Assembly (NCBI RefSeq): GCF_022048975.1
Contig: NZ_JAKMHX010000030.1
Location: 620,001 to 684,000, forward strand
Source: Sporosarcina cyprini
GTDB lineage: Bacteria > Bacillota > Bacilli > Bacillales_A > Planococcaceae
Direction: 5' to 3'
DNA length: 64,000 nt
Shown here: piece after piece, positions 57,768 through 64,000 of the stretch
Layout of the letters: the number at the start of each line of letters is the position of its first letter
Numbering within the stretch: position 1 is the first letter of the stretch
Position numbers and translations under genes: made by a program
Notes under the pieces: generated by a model
The model's input: only the letters and a program-made list of their open reading frames with translations
Databases searched by the model: none
What the model was told of the DNA's origin: nothing

Positions 57768-58685
57768 TTACATTTCCTCGATCCAGTTGTCTATCTTACG
57801 GAAAAATTGAGACATTAGTCCTTTATCCATCATATCAGGCACTTTTGCCAGCAATACATCAGGCGCACTTTTTGCAGCCATTTCTTCTACCGGTTTTTGA
57901 AGGATCAAAATGAATTTTGCGTGCGCTACATTTTTGAACAAAGAATCCGGCAGTTGAATGATCGCCCGAATGAGTGCATGCCGCTTCAAATATTTTTGCA
58001 ATAACTCGGCCTGGTCGGATTCAAAAAGATTGACAGTTGTAATAAAGAAACCGAAACCGCCGGGCTTCAGATGATTCAACGATTGTTCAATGAAGAGATG
58101 ATGAGAGTAAGCATGTCCTTCTGCCGGCATCATTTCAAAATTAAGTGCATTATCATCGTCCGGGTAATAGCCGACCGGCAAATCGCTGATCACAAGATCA
58201 ACTGGATCGACAAGCAACGGCCGCAAGCCATCCTGTACATAAAAGCGGACCGGCTGTTCCAATAGTTCAGCCGAGACAGCTGCCAGTCGGACAAGCAAGT
58301 CATCGATTTCTACGGCTGAAGCGTTAGCAGTTTCCTCTATGGCATTCATGACAGTATAAAGAAGATTGCCAGTGCCTGCTGCCGGATCCAGCAATGTGAC
58401 ATCCTTTTTCGACTGGACCAGCTTGCTTGCCATATAGCCGACTAAGATACCGATTGCATCTGGGGTCATTTGATGATGTGGCTGTGCATTCTCCTTCATC
58501 CCTTTTAAAATCGCGAGTTGCAGTCCTCTCCTGATTTCCTCCTTTGTCACATCGTTTGTGACATTCGGGGTTTCGACTCCAGAGAGCCAGGACTCGCAGG
58601 CAGAAATGATACCGTCCAAATAATCGCCTTGCTCTTTGCCTGCTTTTTCATCAATGAATGTAAAAATGGTTTCAGTATTTGTCAT
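57768..58685 (-). CDS. ytxK: Class I SAM-dependent methyltransferase YtxK
   Basis: Protein of 305 residues with the fold of N6-adenine methyltransferases (HsdM-like). The SAM motif LDPAAGTGNLLY is strong, but where a DNA methyltransferase has (N/D)PP(Y/F) this protein has SDLPVGYYP, so DNA methylation is doubtful. Family members next to ackA are widespread in Firmicutes and their substrate is unknown. GAGGG precedes the ATG at 58685; the frame extends to 58712. It is upstream of ackA and downstream of tpx with a terminator between. Confidence 0.88.
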   Translation of the reverse strand: MTNTETIFTFIDEKAGKEQGDYLDGIISACESWLSGVETPNVTNDVTKEEIRRGLQLAILKGMKENAQPHHQMTPDAIGILVGYMASKLVQSKKDVTLLDPAAGTGNLLYTVMNAIEETANASAVEIDDLLVRLAAVSAELLEQPVRFYVQDGLRPLLVDPVDLVISDLPVGYYPDDDNALNFEMMPAEGHAYSHHLFIEQSLNHLKPGGFGFFITTVNLFESDQAELLQKYLKRHALIRAIIQLPDSLFKNVAHAKFILILQKPVEEMAAKSAPDVLLAKVPDMMDKGLMSQFFRKIDNWIEEM

Positions 58686-58703
58686 ATTCAATCCCTCTAT
58701 TTG

Positions 58704-58728
58704 AAAACCCACCCGTTTCCGAGTGGGT
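58704..58728 (-). terminator. Intrinsic terminator of tpx
   Basis: On the minus strand ACCCACTCG pairs with CGGGTGGGT with one mismatch around GAAA, followed by TTTT. It lies six bases beyond the tpx stop codon. Confidence 0.78.
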
Positions 58729-58733
58729 CTCTA

Positions 58734-59237
58734 TTATTCAGATAATTTTTTTACCGCTTCCAGTGCTTTATCATAATCTGGGTGGTTCGTCACTTCGCTC
58801 ACGTACTCCACATATTGGATCGTATCCTCTTTGTCTATGACGAAGATGGAACGAGCAAGAAGGCGAAGTTCATTTATAGCCACTCCATACGCTTCCCCGA
58901 ATGAAAGATCACGATGGTCGGATAGGAGTTTAAGATTCTCAATTCCTGCATTTGCCTTCCATCTTGCCTGCGCAAACGGAAGATCGACGGAGATCGTCAT
59001 CACTTCAATGTCATCTCCGAAGGAATTCGCTTCATCATTGAATTTTTTTGTCTGCTCAGAACAAACGCCTGTATCAATAGATGGAACAACACTGATCAAA
59101 CGGATCTTCCCCTTGGAGCTGGCAAGCGTGACAGGTTGCAGATCATTTGATAAAACTGTAAAATCAGGAGCTTTATCCCCCACTGTCACTTCTTTTCCGA
59201 GCAGCGTTACAGGATTGTTTTTAAATGTAACTTTCAT
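58734..59237 (-). CDS. tpx: Thiol peroxidase with a single cysteine
   Basis: Peroxiredoxin of the Tpx family, 167 residues, the exact length of B. subtilis Tpx. It removes peroxides, normally with thioredoxin as donor. The peroxidatic Cys59 lies in PSIDTGVCSEQTKKF and the catalytic Arg in LPFAQARWK. The resolving cysteine, which follows ARW in B. subtilis Tpx, is Lys94 here, and no other cysteine exists in the protein, so it cannot form the usual internal disulfide. ATG at 59237 is preferred to TTG at 59243 by distance from GGAGG. Confidence 0.93.
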   Translation of the reverse strand: MKVTFKNNPVTLLGKEVTVGDKAPDFTVLSNDLQPVTLASSKGKIRLISVVPSIDTGVCSEQTKKFNDEANSFGDDIEVMTISVDLPFAQARWKANAGIENLKLLSDHRDLSFGEAYGVAINELRLLARSIFVIDKEDTIQYVEYVSEVTNHPDYDKALEAVKKLSE

Positions 59238-59273
59238 CGTCAAGACGCCTCCTTCTCAATTTCCTTCATTCTA

Positions 59274-59864
59274 CTAAACATGCGGAGCGTCTTGCAACTG
59301 TTCCCCCTCGTCCATTTGCCGTTTCACCATAACTGTCTTCATTTCAAAAGAGTGCTCATGGATGACAGCTGTATCTGCAAACAAGTCATGCAACGCTTCC
59401 TTCTTCGGCATGAATATAGCTAGCAAATACGGGATGAGCAAGGTTTTGGAGATAAAACGCCCGATGACTTCCCGGAATAGTATGGTGCCCCATGTCAATG
59501 GCTCCTCATTCTTTTGAATAACCCGTATACCTAAAATCATCTTTCCGGCTGTCTGGCCCAGCAGTTTGGTCATAAAGGCAAAATACGTTAAAAACAGAAG
59601 CAGCAGCACAATTTTATATGGGCTGAAAAGGAGGAAATCCGGGTTCGATATTTCAAATCCTGCTACCCTAAAAATCGGTTTGACTACGATGCCACTTATG
59701 GATGAAACGATGATCAAATCGATGATATACGCCCAGAACCTCATCCAGAAACCTGCGTATTTGGGCAGAAACTGTTCCGTTCTGACCATTTCATAACGCG
59801 GTGCCTTGTGCTGATCCATACCTGCAGCAGAGGATGGAATCAGTTCATTGTTATGTTCCGTCAT
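59274..59864 (-). CDS. yteJ: RDD family membrane protein YteJ
   Basis: Protein of 196 residues with a hydrophilic N-terminus and three to four membrane helices (about 39-60, 82-102, 130-150). The RDD signature appears as GFWMRFWAYIIDLIIVS and GQTAGKMILGIRVI. In B. subtilis yteJ follows sppA in a sigma-W operon that protects against antimicrobial peptides; the same order and a sigma-W-type promoter are present here. AAGGAGGG precedes the ATG, 12 bases after sppA. Confidence 0.9.
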   Translation of the reverse strand: MTEHNNELIPSSAAGMDQHKAPRYEMVRTEQFLPKYAGFWMRFWAYIIDLIIVSSISGIVVKPIFRVAGFEISNPDFLLFSPYKIVLLLLFLTYFAFMTKLLGQTAGKMILGIRVIQKNEEPLTWGTILFREVIGRFISKTLLIPYLLAIFMPKKEALHDLFADTAVIHEHSFEMKTVMVKRQMDEGEQLQDAPHV

Positions 59865-59876
59865 CCTGATCCCTCC

Positions 59877-60878
59877 TTATTTCTCACCATATAAATACAT
59901 CATTCGCGGTGCGTCATAATCGGATAATAATTTGCCGATCAGTTCCGTTTCAACATTACGTCCAAACAATCCATCCAACTTCACACCAAACAGCGAACCA
60001 AAACTGTCCGATGAGGCGTACTCAAATACCGATGCATCTTCCAGGCCGAAATCTTCTTTCATCGCTGCAATGGCATCGCCCGGTTTTCCTGCTTCATCCG
60101 CAAGACCCGCCTCAATTGCTTGTCGGCCATTCATAATTCTTCCGTCTGCCACTTTCTTCACATCCTGGACTGACATATGACGGCCTTCCGCTACGATATC
60201 AACGAATCGCTCATAGGAATCGTTGATCATTTCTTGCAGCATATTGCGTTCTTCTTCAGTCATTTCTCTGGAGCCGCTCATAATATCCTTATACGGTCCT
60301 GTTTTAATCGTGTTGAAATCAATTCCGTATTTCTCTGCCAGCTTCGCATAATTGACACTTTCCATAATGACACCGATCGAACCTGTTATGGTCTCGGGAT
60401 GGACGAAAATTTTCTCAGCAGGCGCCGAGACGTAATATCCTCCCGAAGCGGCCATGCCGCCCATTGCAACATAGAATGGAATTTCCTTGTCCGTCTGGAT
60501 GGACCGGATCGCATCATAGATATCGGAGGATTCCATGACGCCTCCGCCAGGAGAATTGACAACGAGGACGACTCCTTTTACCGTTGGATCATCATAGATC
60601 GAATCGAGCTGGCTCATGAAAAACTGATGATCGTAACCGACAGCGCCAAAAAGAGAGCTCGGCACATCCTGAATAACACCATCGAGCGACAAGACAGCAA
60701 TTCTTTCGTTTCCTCTTCCTTGTTCAATCACATTTTCCGTTAGCATCGCAGGATCATTAATACTGTCCCAAAACGAAGTGAAATCCCTCGTAAATATGTA
60801 CGATAACGAATTAACGCCAATTGATACCACAAGTAATGCGGCCGCAGCAATTATCGCAATCCATCTTTTGCTGTTCAT
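59877..60878 (-). CDS. sppA: Signal peptide peptidase SppA
   Basis: Membrane serine protease of 333 residues that degrades cleaved signal peptides and, in B. subtilis, helps against lantibiotics. One N-terminal membrane helix (about 6-28) anchors it. The ClpP-like catalytic domain has the nucleophile Ser in GGMAASGGYYVSAP and the general base Lys in IKTGPYKDIMSG, with the VVNSPGGGVMES oxyanion segment. AAGGGG eight bases before the ATG at 60878 sets the start. It leads sppA-yteJ from a sigma-W-type promoter. Confidence 0.95.
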   Translation of the reverse strand: MNSKRWIAIIAAAALLVVSIGVNSLSYIFTRDFTSFWDSINDPAMLTENVIEQGRGNERIAVLSLDGVIQDVPSSLFGAVGYDHQFFMSQLDSIYDDPTVKGVVLVVNSPGGGVMESSDIYDAIRSIQTDKEIPFYVAMGGMAASGGYYVSAPAEKIFVHPETITGSIGVIMESVNYAKLAEKYGIDFNTIKTGPYKDIMSGSREMTEEERNMLQEMINDSYERFVDIVAEGRHMSVQDVKKVADGRIMNGRQAIEAGLADEAGKPGDAIAAMKEDFGLEDASVFEYASSDSFGSLFGVKLDGLFGRNVETELIGKLLSDYDAPRMMYLYGEK

Positions 60879-60911
60879 AATAGCAACCCCTTTCCTTTCA
60901 TTCATTAATCT

Positions 60912-60939
60912 TATACGATAGTAACGATAAAACGTTTCA
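60912..60939 (-). promoter_or_regulatory. Sigma-W-type promoter of sppA-yteJ
   Basis: On the minus strand TGAAAC (60934-60939) and CGTATA (60912-60917) are separated by exactly 16 bases, a full consensus match, 33 bases before sppA. The B. subtilis sppA-yteJ operon is also a sigma-W target. Confidence 0.85.
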
Positions 60940-60984
60940 TTCTCACCTCAATTGCCGTCAAATTATTTGAGAGGAGGCTGCTGT

Positions 60985-61785
60985 ATGGCCGACCGAAGGA
61001 ATATTTATATCTTTTCAAAACAGGATGCGGAATCACTTGCCAAGAAGGAAATTGTGAAAGACGCCCTCCATCATGAAGGATTTTTTGTAACCGACCAAGC
61101 AAACGATGCCAATATCATCATCTCACTTGGAACAGATGGCACCTTTTTGCAAGCTGTCCGAAAAACCGGGTTCAGGCAAGACTGCCTCTATGCAGGCATT
61201 TTGACGGCGGGCAGGCATGCCATGTATTGTGATTTTCATTACAACCAACTGCTCGAAGTGATTCAATCTATCCGAAGATCCGAAATCGAAGTAAGGCGGT
61301 ATCCGTTGCTCCAAGTGGCGATTGACGGCCATGAACCATTCTATTGCCTAAATGAGTTCAGTATCCGTTCAAATATCATTCGGACGTTCATTTTAGACAT
61401 TCTGATTGATGAACAATGTTTCGAGACATTTCTAGGAGATGGCCTGATCATTTCGACTCCGACTGGAAGTGCAGCCTACAGTAAGTCAGTCCGCGGTGCC
61501 GTCATCGATCCTTTACTGCCATGTTTCCAAGTGACGGAATTGGCTTCGGTTAATAACAATAGCTATCGGACGTTAGGATCTCCATTCATACTCAGCGGTC
61601 ATCGAAAGCTGCGTCTTCACGTTCATCAGGATGGGAATAACTTCCCGTCTGTCGCGGTGGATAACGAAGCTCTCGGCATTCGCAGAGTTGAAAATGTCGA
61701 AATAGAGTTGAGTACTAAAATTGTTAAAACAGTGAAATTAAAAAACAATTCATTCTGGGAGAAGGTCCAGCGGATTTATCTATGA
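60985..61785 (+). CDS. NAD kinase (YtdI-type second NAD kinase)
   Basis: Phosphorylates NAD to NADP. The 266 residues show the glycine-rich motif as SLGTDGTFLQAV (Thr in place of the usual second Gly), the NE motif in CLNEFSIRS and TPTGSAAYSKSVRGAV. B. subtilis has two NAD kinases, PpnKA and YtdI/PpnKB; position beside sppA points to the YtdI (nadK2/ppnKB) type. GGAGG precedes the ATG at 60985; the frame begins at 60952. It is divergent from sppA. Confidence 0.94.
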   Translation: MADRRNIYIFSKQDAESLAKKEIVKDALHHEGFFVTDQANDANIIISLGTDGTFLQAVRKTGFRQDCLYAGILTAGRHAMYCDFHYNQLLEVIQSIRRSEIEVRRYPLLQVAIDGHEPFYCLNEFSIRSNIIRTFILDILIDEQCFETFLGDGLIISTPTGSAAYSKSVRGAVIDPLLPCFQVTELASVNNNSYRTLGSPFILSGHRKLRLHVHQDGNNFPSVAVDNEALGIRRVENVEIELSTKIVKTVKLKNNSFWEKVQRIYL

Positions 61786-61829
61786 AAAAACAGGCCTGCC
61801 TGGTTGTACCGGGCGACCTGTTCTTTTTT
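61785..61829. terminator. Terminator between the NAD kinase gene and rarD
   Basis: AACAGG and CCTGTT enclose a second CCTGCCTGG/CCGGGCGA stem; CTTTTTTC follows on the plus strand and A-runs flank the other side, so both convergent genes may use it. Confidence 0.78.
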
Positions 61830-62734
61830 CATACATGGCTTCTTCTCATTTTTACGGTTTCATACACTTTAGATGTTGTAAATAGGATAAGGGCAGCCCA
61901 TATGAAAGAGAAAGATAATAACTCTTGCTGTCCGAACGTCTCATGATACATAAGAACACCAATGATCAGCATCAAGGTCGGTGCAATGTATTGAATAAAA
62001 CCGGATAGGTAAAGAGGAATCCGCTGAACCCCTTTTGCATAGAGAACAAGAGGAAGTGCCGTTGCCACCCCTGTCAAAATGAGCAAAACATCTGTCTGCG
62101 TGTCGACGTGGAGGAAACGGGCTTCTCCTGTAATAAACAACCAGATATAATACCCTACTGCAAACGGGAAGATGAACATAGTTTCGATTGCCAGCCCACG
62201 CAATGCATCTAATTGAATGTTCTTCTTAATGAACCCATAGACTGCAAATGACAAGGCGAGTCCGACGGCAATCCAAGGGAATTTCCCATAAAAAAAGACC
62301 ATCGTAATGACACCGATTGCAGCAAGTACAAATGCCGCTTTTTGTGCTGAGGACATCTTCTCTTTTAAAAATAGGACACCTAACAAAACAGATACAAGGG
62401 GATTCATATAATACCCCAGACTCGTTTGAACGATAAAATGATGATTGACGGCCCATATGTAAATAAACCAATTCGATGTTACCAAAACAGAAGCTGCAAA
62501 TAAGCTCCAGAAACTTCGCTGATCCTTCCATAATTTACGGAAGTCATGGACGAGTTGTCCACCTCCGCGGATAAGTAATACCACAAGGAGGGTTGATATA
62601 AATGCCCATACGATGCGGCCTGTTAATATTTCATCACTGCTGACATGCTCGAGGTATTTCCAATAAATCGGCATGAAACCCCAGATGACGAATGACGCAA
62701 CCACCCATATGACACCATTGCGGTCTGTTTGCAT
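61829..62734 (-). CDS. rarD: EamA family transporter RarD
   Basis: Ten-helix membrane protein of 301 residues in the drug/metabolite transporter superfamily. The RarD branch is recognisable by the start GVIWVVASFVIWGFMPIYWK, then LVTSNWFIYIWAVNHHFIVQ and TSLGYYMNPLVSVLLGVLFL. RarD proteins are annotated as chloramphenicol-sensitive proteins, but the real substrate is not known. It is single, with no clear partner in the window. Confidence 0.93.
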   Translation of the reverse strand: MQTDRNGVIWVVASFVIWGFMPIYWKYLEHVSSDEILTGRIVWAFISTLLVVLLIRGGGQLVHDFRKLWKDQRSFWSLFAASVLVTSNWFIYIWAVNHHFIVQTSLGYYMNPLVSVLLGVLFLKEKMSSAQKAAFVLAAIGVITMVFFYGKFPWIAVGLALSFAVYGFIKKNIQLDALRGLAIETMFIFPFAVGYYIWLFITGEARFLHVDTQTDVLLILTGVATALPLVLYAKGVQRIPLYLSGFIQYIAPTLMLIIGVLMYHETFGQQELLSFSFIWAALILFTTSKVYETVKMRRSHV

Positions 62735-62814
62735 GGACAGATGACCTCCTTTATTATTTCATGTTACGAAAGAATAATGTCATTATAGACCTAAGTTTTT
62801 TATTCGTAAAGAAC

Positions 62815-62852
62815 AGAAAAAACCGTTTGCCCACTTTTCGTAGCAAACGGTT
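62815..62852 (-). terminator. Intrinsic terminator of the acyl-CoA synthetase gene
   Basis: On the minus strand AACCGTTTGC and GCAAACGGTT form a perfect 10-bp stem with a 12-base loop, followed by six T, about 11 bases after the stop codon. Confidence 0.9.
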
Positions 62853-62863
62853 CAATTGATATG

Positions 62864-64000
62864 TCACTGTTGTTCCTTTTTACGCAATTCCACGCGCATG
62901 ATTTTACCGGAAGCCGTCTTTGGAAGTTCATCCATGAATTCGATCTTTCTTGGATATTTATAAGGAGCAGTCAAGCTCTTGACATGTTCCTGCAAGTCTT
63001 CCACAAGCCCTTCTTCGCTTTTCCTCGCAGGATCTCTTAGAACAATAAACGCTTTTACAACGCTGCCTCTGACTTCATCGGGACTTGCCACTACTGCACA
63101 TTCCCTGACAGCTTCATGCTTCGTGAGCGCATCTTCCACTTCGAACGGTCCAATCGTATATCCGGAGCTGATAATAATATCATCTCCACGGCCTTCAAAC
63201 CAGAAATAGCCATCCTCATCCAGTTTTGCACGATCCCCTGTAATATAATAATCGCCACGGAACTGCATTTTAGTCCGCTCGGGATCGTTCAAATATTCCT
63301 TGAACAAGGCGGGAGTGGATATATGGACTGCAATATCTCCGACCTGCCCCGGCTCCACAGGCTTCCCTTCTTCATCTACGATATCCACTTTATTGCCCGG
63401 AGTCGGCTTGCCCATTGATCCCGGTCTCGCTTCCATGCCGACCATCGTACCGACAAGCAATGTATTTTCTGTTTGGCCGTAACCGTCACGGACAGCCAAG
63501 GAGAATACTTTGTCAAAGATATCGATTACTTCACGGTTTAAAGGCTCTCCCGCTGATACTGCGTTGCGGATGGATGATAGATCGTATTGCTCCAACTGAT
63601 CAGCCTTTGCCATAAAGCGGTATTCCGTCGGGGTGCAACATAACACATTTACTTGATATTTCCCGATTAGGTTTAAATAAGTGACTACATCAAATTTCCC
63701 ATCGTACACGAGTCCTGTAGCTCCACTTCCCAAAACAGATAGGAACGGGGACCAGATCCACTTTTGCCATCCCGGAGCAGCAGTTGCCCAGACGACATCC
63801 CCTTCTTTAATGCCAAGCCACTTTTCGCCAGCCGTCCTTAAATGGGCATAACCCCAGGCATGCGTATGAACAACACCCTTCGGTTTGCCAGTCGTACCTG
63901 ACGTATACGATAGAAAGGCCATATCCGAGCCTTTTGTATTGGGTGGTGAAAAATCGGTTGATGTTTGTTCCATTAATTCGGTTAATGAAAGCTGGCCTTC
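62864..64000 (-). CDS. Acyl-CoA synthetase, MbcS/YtcI type (5' end outside window)
   Basis: AMP-forming ligase activating a short or branched carboxylic acid to its CoA thioester. The visible 378 codons include the P-loop SYTSGTTGKPKGVVHTH, DGYGQTENTLL, YITGDRAKLDEDGYFWFEGR and the C-terminal catalytic Lys in LPKTASGKIMRVELR. The frame remains open to the window edge, so the first third is missing. Position beyond NAD kinase and sppA matches B. subtilis ytcI (MbcS-like), which favours branched or medium acids over acetate; AcsA cannot be excluded. Confidence 0.92.
   Translation of the reverse strand, partial: EGQLSLTELMEQTSTDFSPPNTKGSDMAFLSYTSGTTGKPKGVVHTHAWGYAHLRTAGEKWLGIKEGDVVWATAAPGWQKWIWSPFLSVLGSGATGLVYDGKFDVVTYLNLIGKYQVNVLCCTPTEYRFMAKADQLEQYDLSSIRNAVSAGEPLNREVIDIFDKVFSLAVRDGYGQTENTLLVGTMVGMEARPGSMGKPTPGNKVDIVDEEGKPVEPGQVGDIAVHISTPALFKEYLNDPERTKMQFRGDYYITGDRAKLDEDGYFWFEGRGDDIIISSGYTIGPFEVEDALTKHEAVRECAVVASPDEVRGSVVKAFIVLRDPARKSEEGLVEDLQEHVKSLTAPYKYPRKIEFMDELPKTASGKIMRVELRKKEQQ

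Noticed and set aside
57768..58685. YtxK as a DNA methyltransferase of a restriction-modification system
   Set aside because: The catalytic (N/D)PP(Y/F) motif is replaced, no restriction or specificity gene is near, and the gene is a conserved neighbour of ackA.

Overview
This 64-kb window is a chromosomal core segment of a low-to-mid G+C Gram-positive bacterium of the Bacillales. Gene order closely follows the Bacillus subtilis ysdB to ytcI interval (ysdB, ysdA, rplT-rpmI-infC, thrS, dnaI-dnaB-nrdR, gapB, coaE-mutM-polA, phoR-phoP, mdh-icd-citZ, fxsA/ytvI, pyk-pfkA, accA-accD, dnaE, nrnA, ytpI, ytoI, ytkL, ackA-ytxK-tpx, yteJ-sppA, nadK, ytcI-like acyl-CoA synthetase). Protein sequences, an hflK-hflC pair beside polA and a FadR-like gene fused by overlap to accDA suggest a member of the Planococcaceae (Sporosarcina-like); the genus is an inference.

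Layout. 1-10.4 kb: end of a chemotaxis receptor, a small DUF6509 protein, an M3 oligoendopeptidase, a membrane diguanylate cyclase, fhs, a medium-chain dehydrogenase, an XRE regulator translationally coupled to a membrane metallophosphoesterase, and an all-alpha dUTPase. 10.4-13 kb: ysdB, ysdA and the infC-rpmI-rplT operon with an attenuating leader. 13-19.4 kb: a 1319-residue cytosolic TPR protein carrying a C39-like cysteine peptidase domain, then thrS under a threonine T-box. 19.4-29.9 kb: primosome genes dnaI-dnaB, nrdR, gapB, coaE-mutM-polA and hflC-hflK. 29.9-31.4 kb: a gene-poor scar with an internally deleted IS110 transposase flanked by two copies of a dispersed hairpin-rich repeat. 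31.4-44.8 kb: phoPR, a MaoC-like protein, the TCA genes citZ-icd-mdh, ytvI/fxsA, the glycolytic pair pfkA-pyk, and accD-accA preceded by a GntR/FadR regulator. 45-46.4 kb: a DUF418 membrane protein. 46.4-64 kb: dnaE, nrnA, ytpI, ytoI, ytkL, an Xaa-Pro peptidase, ald, a universal stress protein, ackA, ytxK, tpx, yteJ-sppA, NAD kinase, rarD and the 3' part of an acyl-CoA synthetase gene.

How the parts work together. Most genes serve central carbon metabolism (pfkA, pyk, gapB, citZ, icd, mdh, ackA, ald, acc, acyl-CoA synthetase) or DNA replication and repair (dnaB, dnaI, dnaE, polA, mutM, nrdR, dUTPase, nrnA). A second thread is envelope stress: three near-consensus sigma-W-type promoters (TGAAAC, 16 or 17 bases, CGTA) precede ysdB, hflK-hflC and sppA-yteJ. 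ysdB and sppA-yteJ are known sigma-W targets in B. subtilis; hflKC appears to have joined that regulon here.

Unusual points are the TPR-C39 protein, a thiol peroxidase with a single cysteine, a DnaE whose PHP domain has lost its metal-binding start, a PhoR-type kinase without an extracytoplasmic sensor domain, a FadR-type palindrome in the accDA promoter, and the absence of several sporulation-associated genes from positions they occupy in B. subtilis. No CRISPR array, rRNA, tRNA, prophage or intact insertion sequence was seen. Start codons were revised from the longest open frame wherever a ribosome binding site pointed to a different one.
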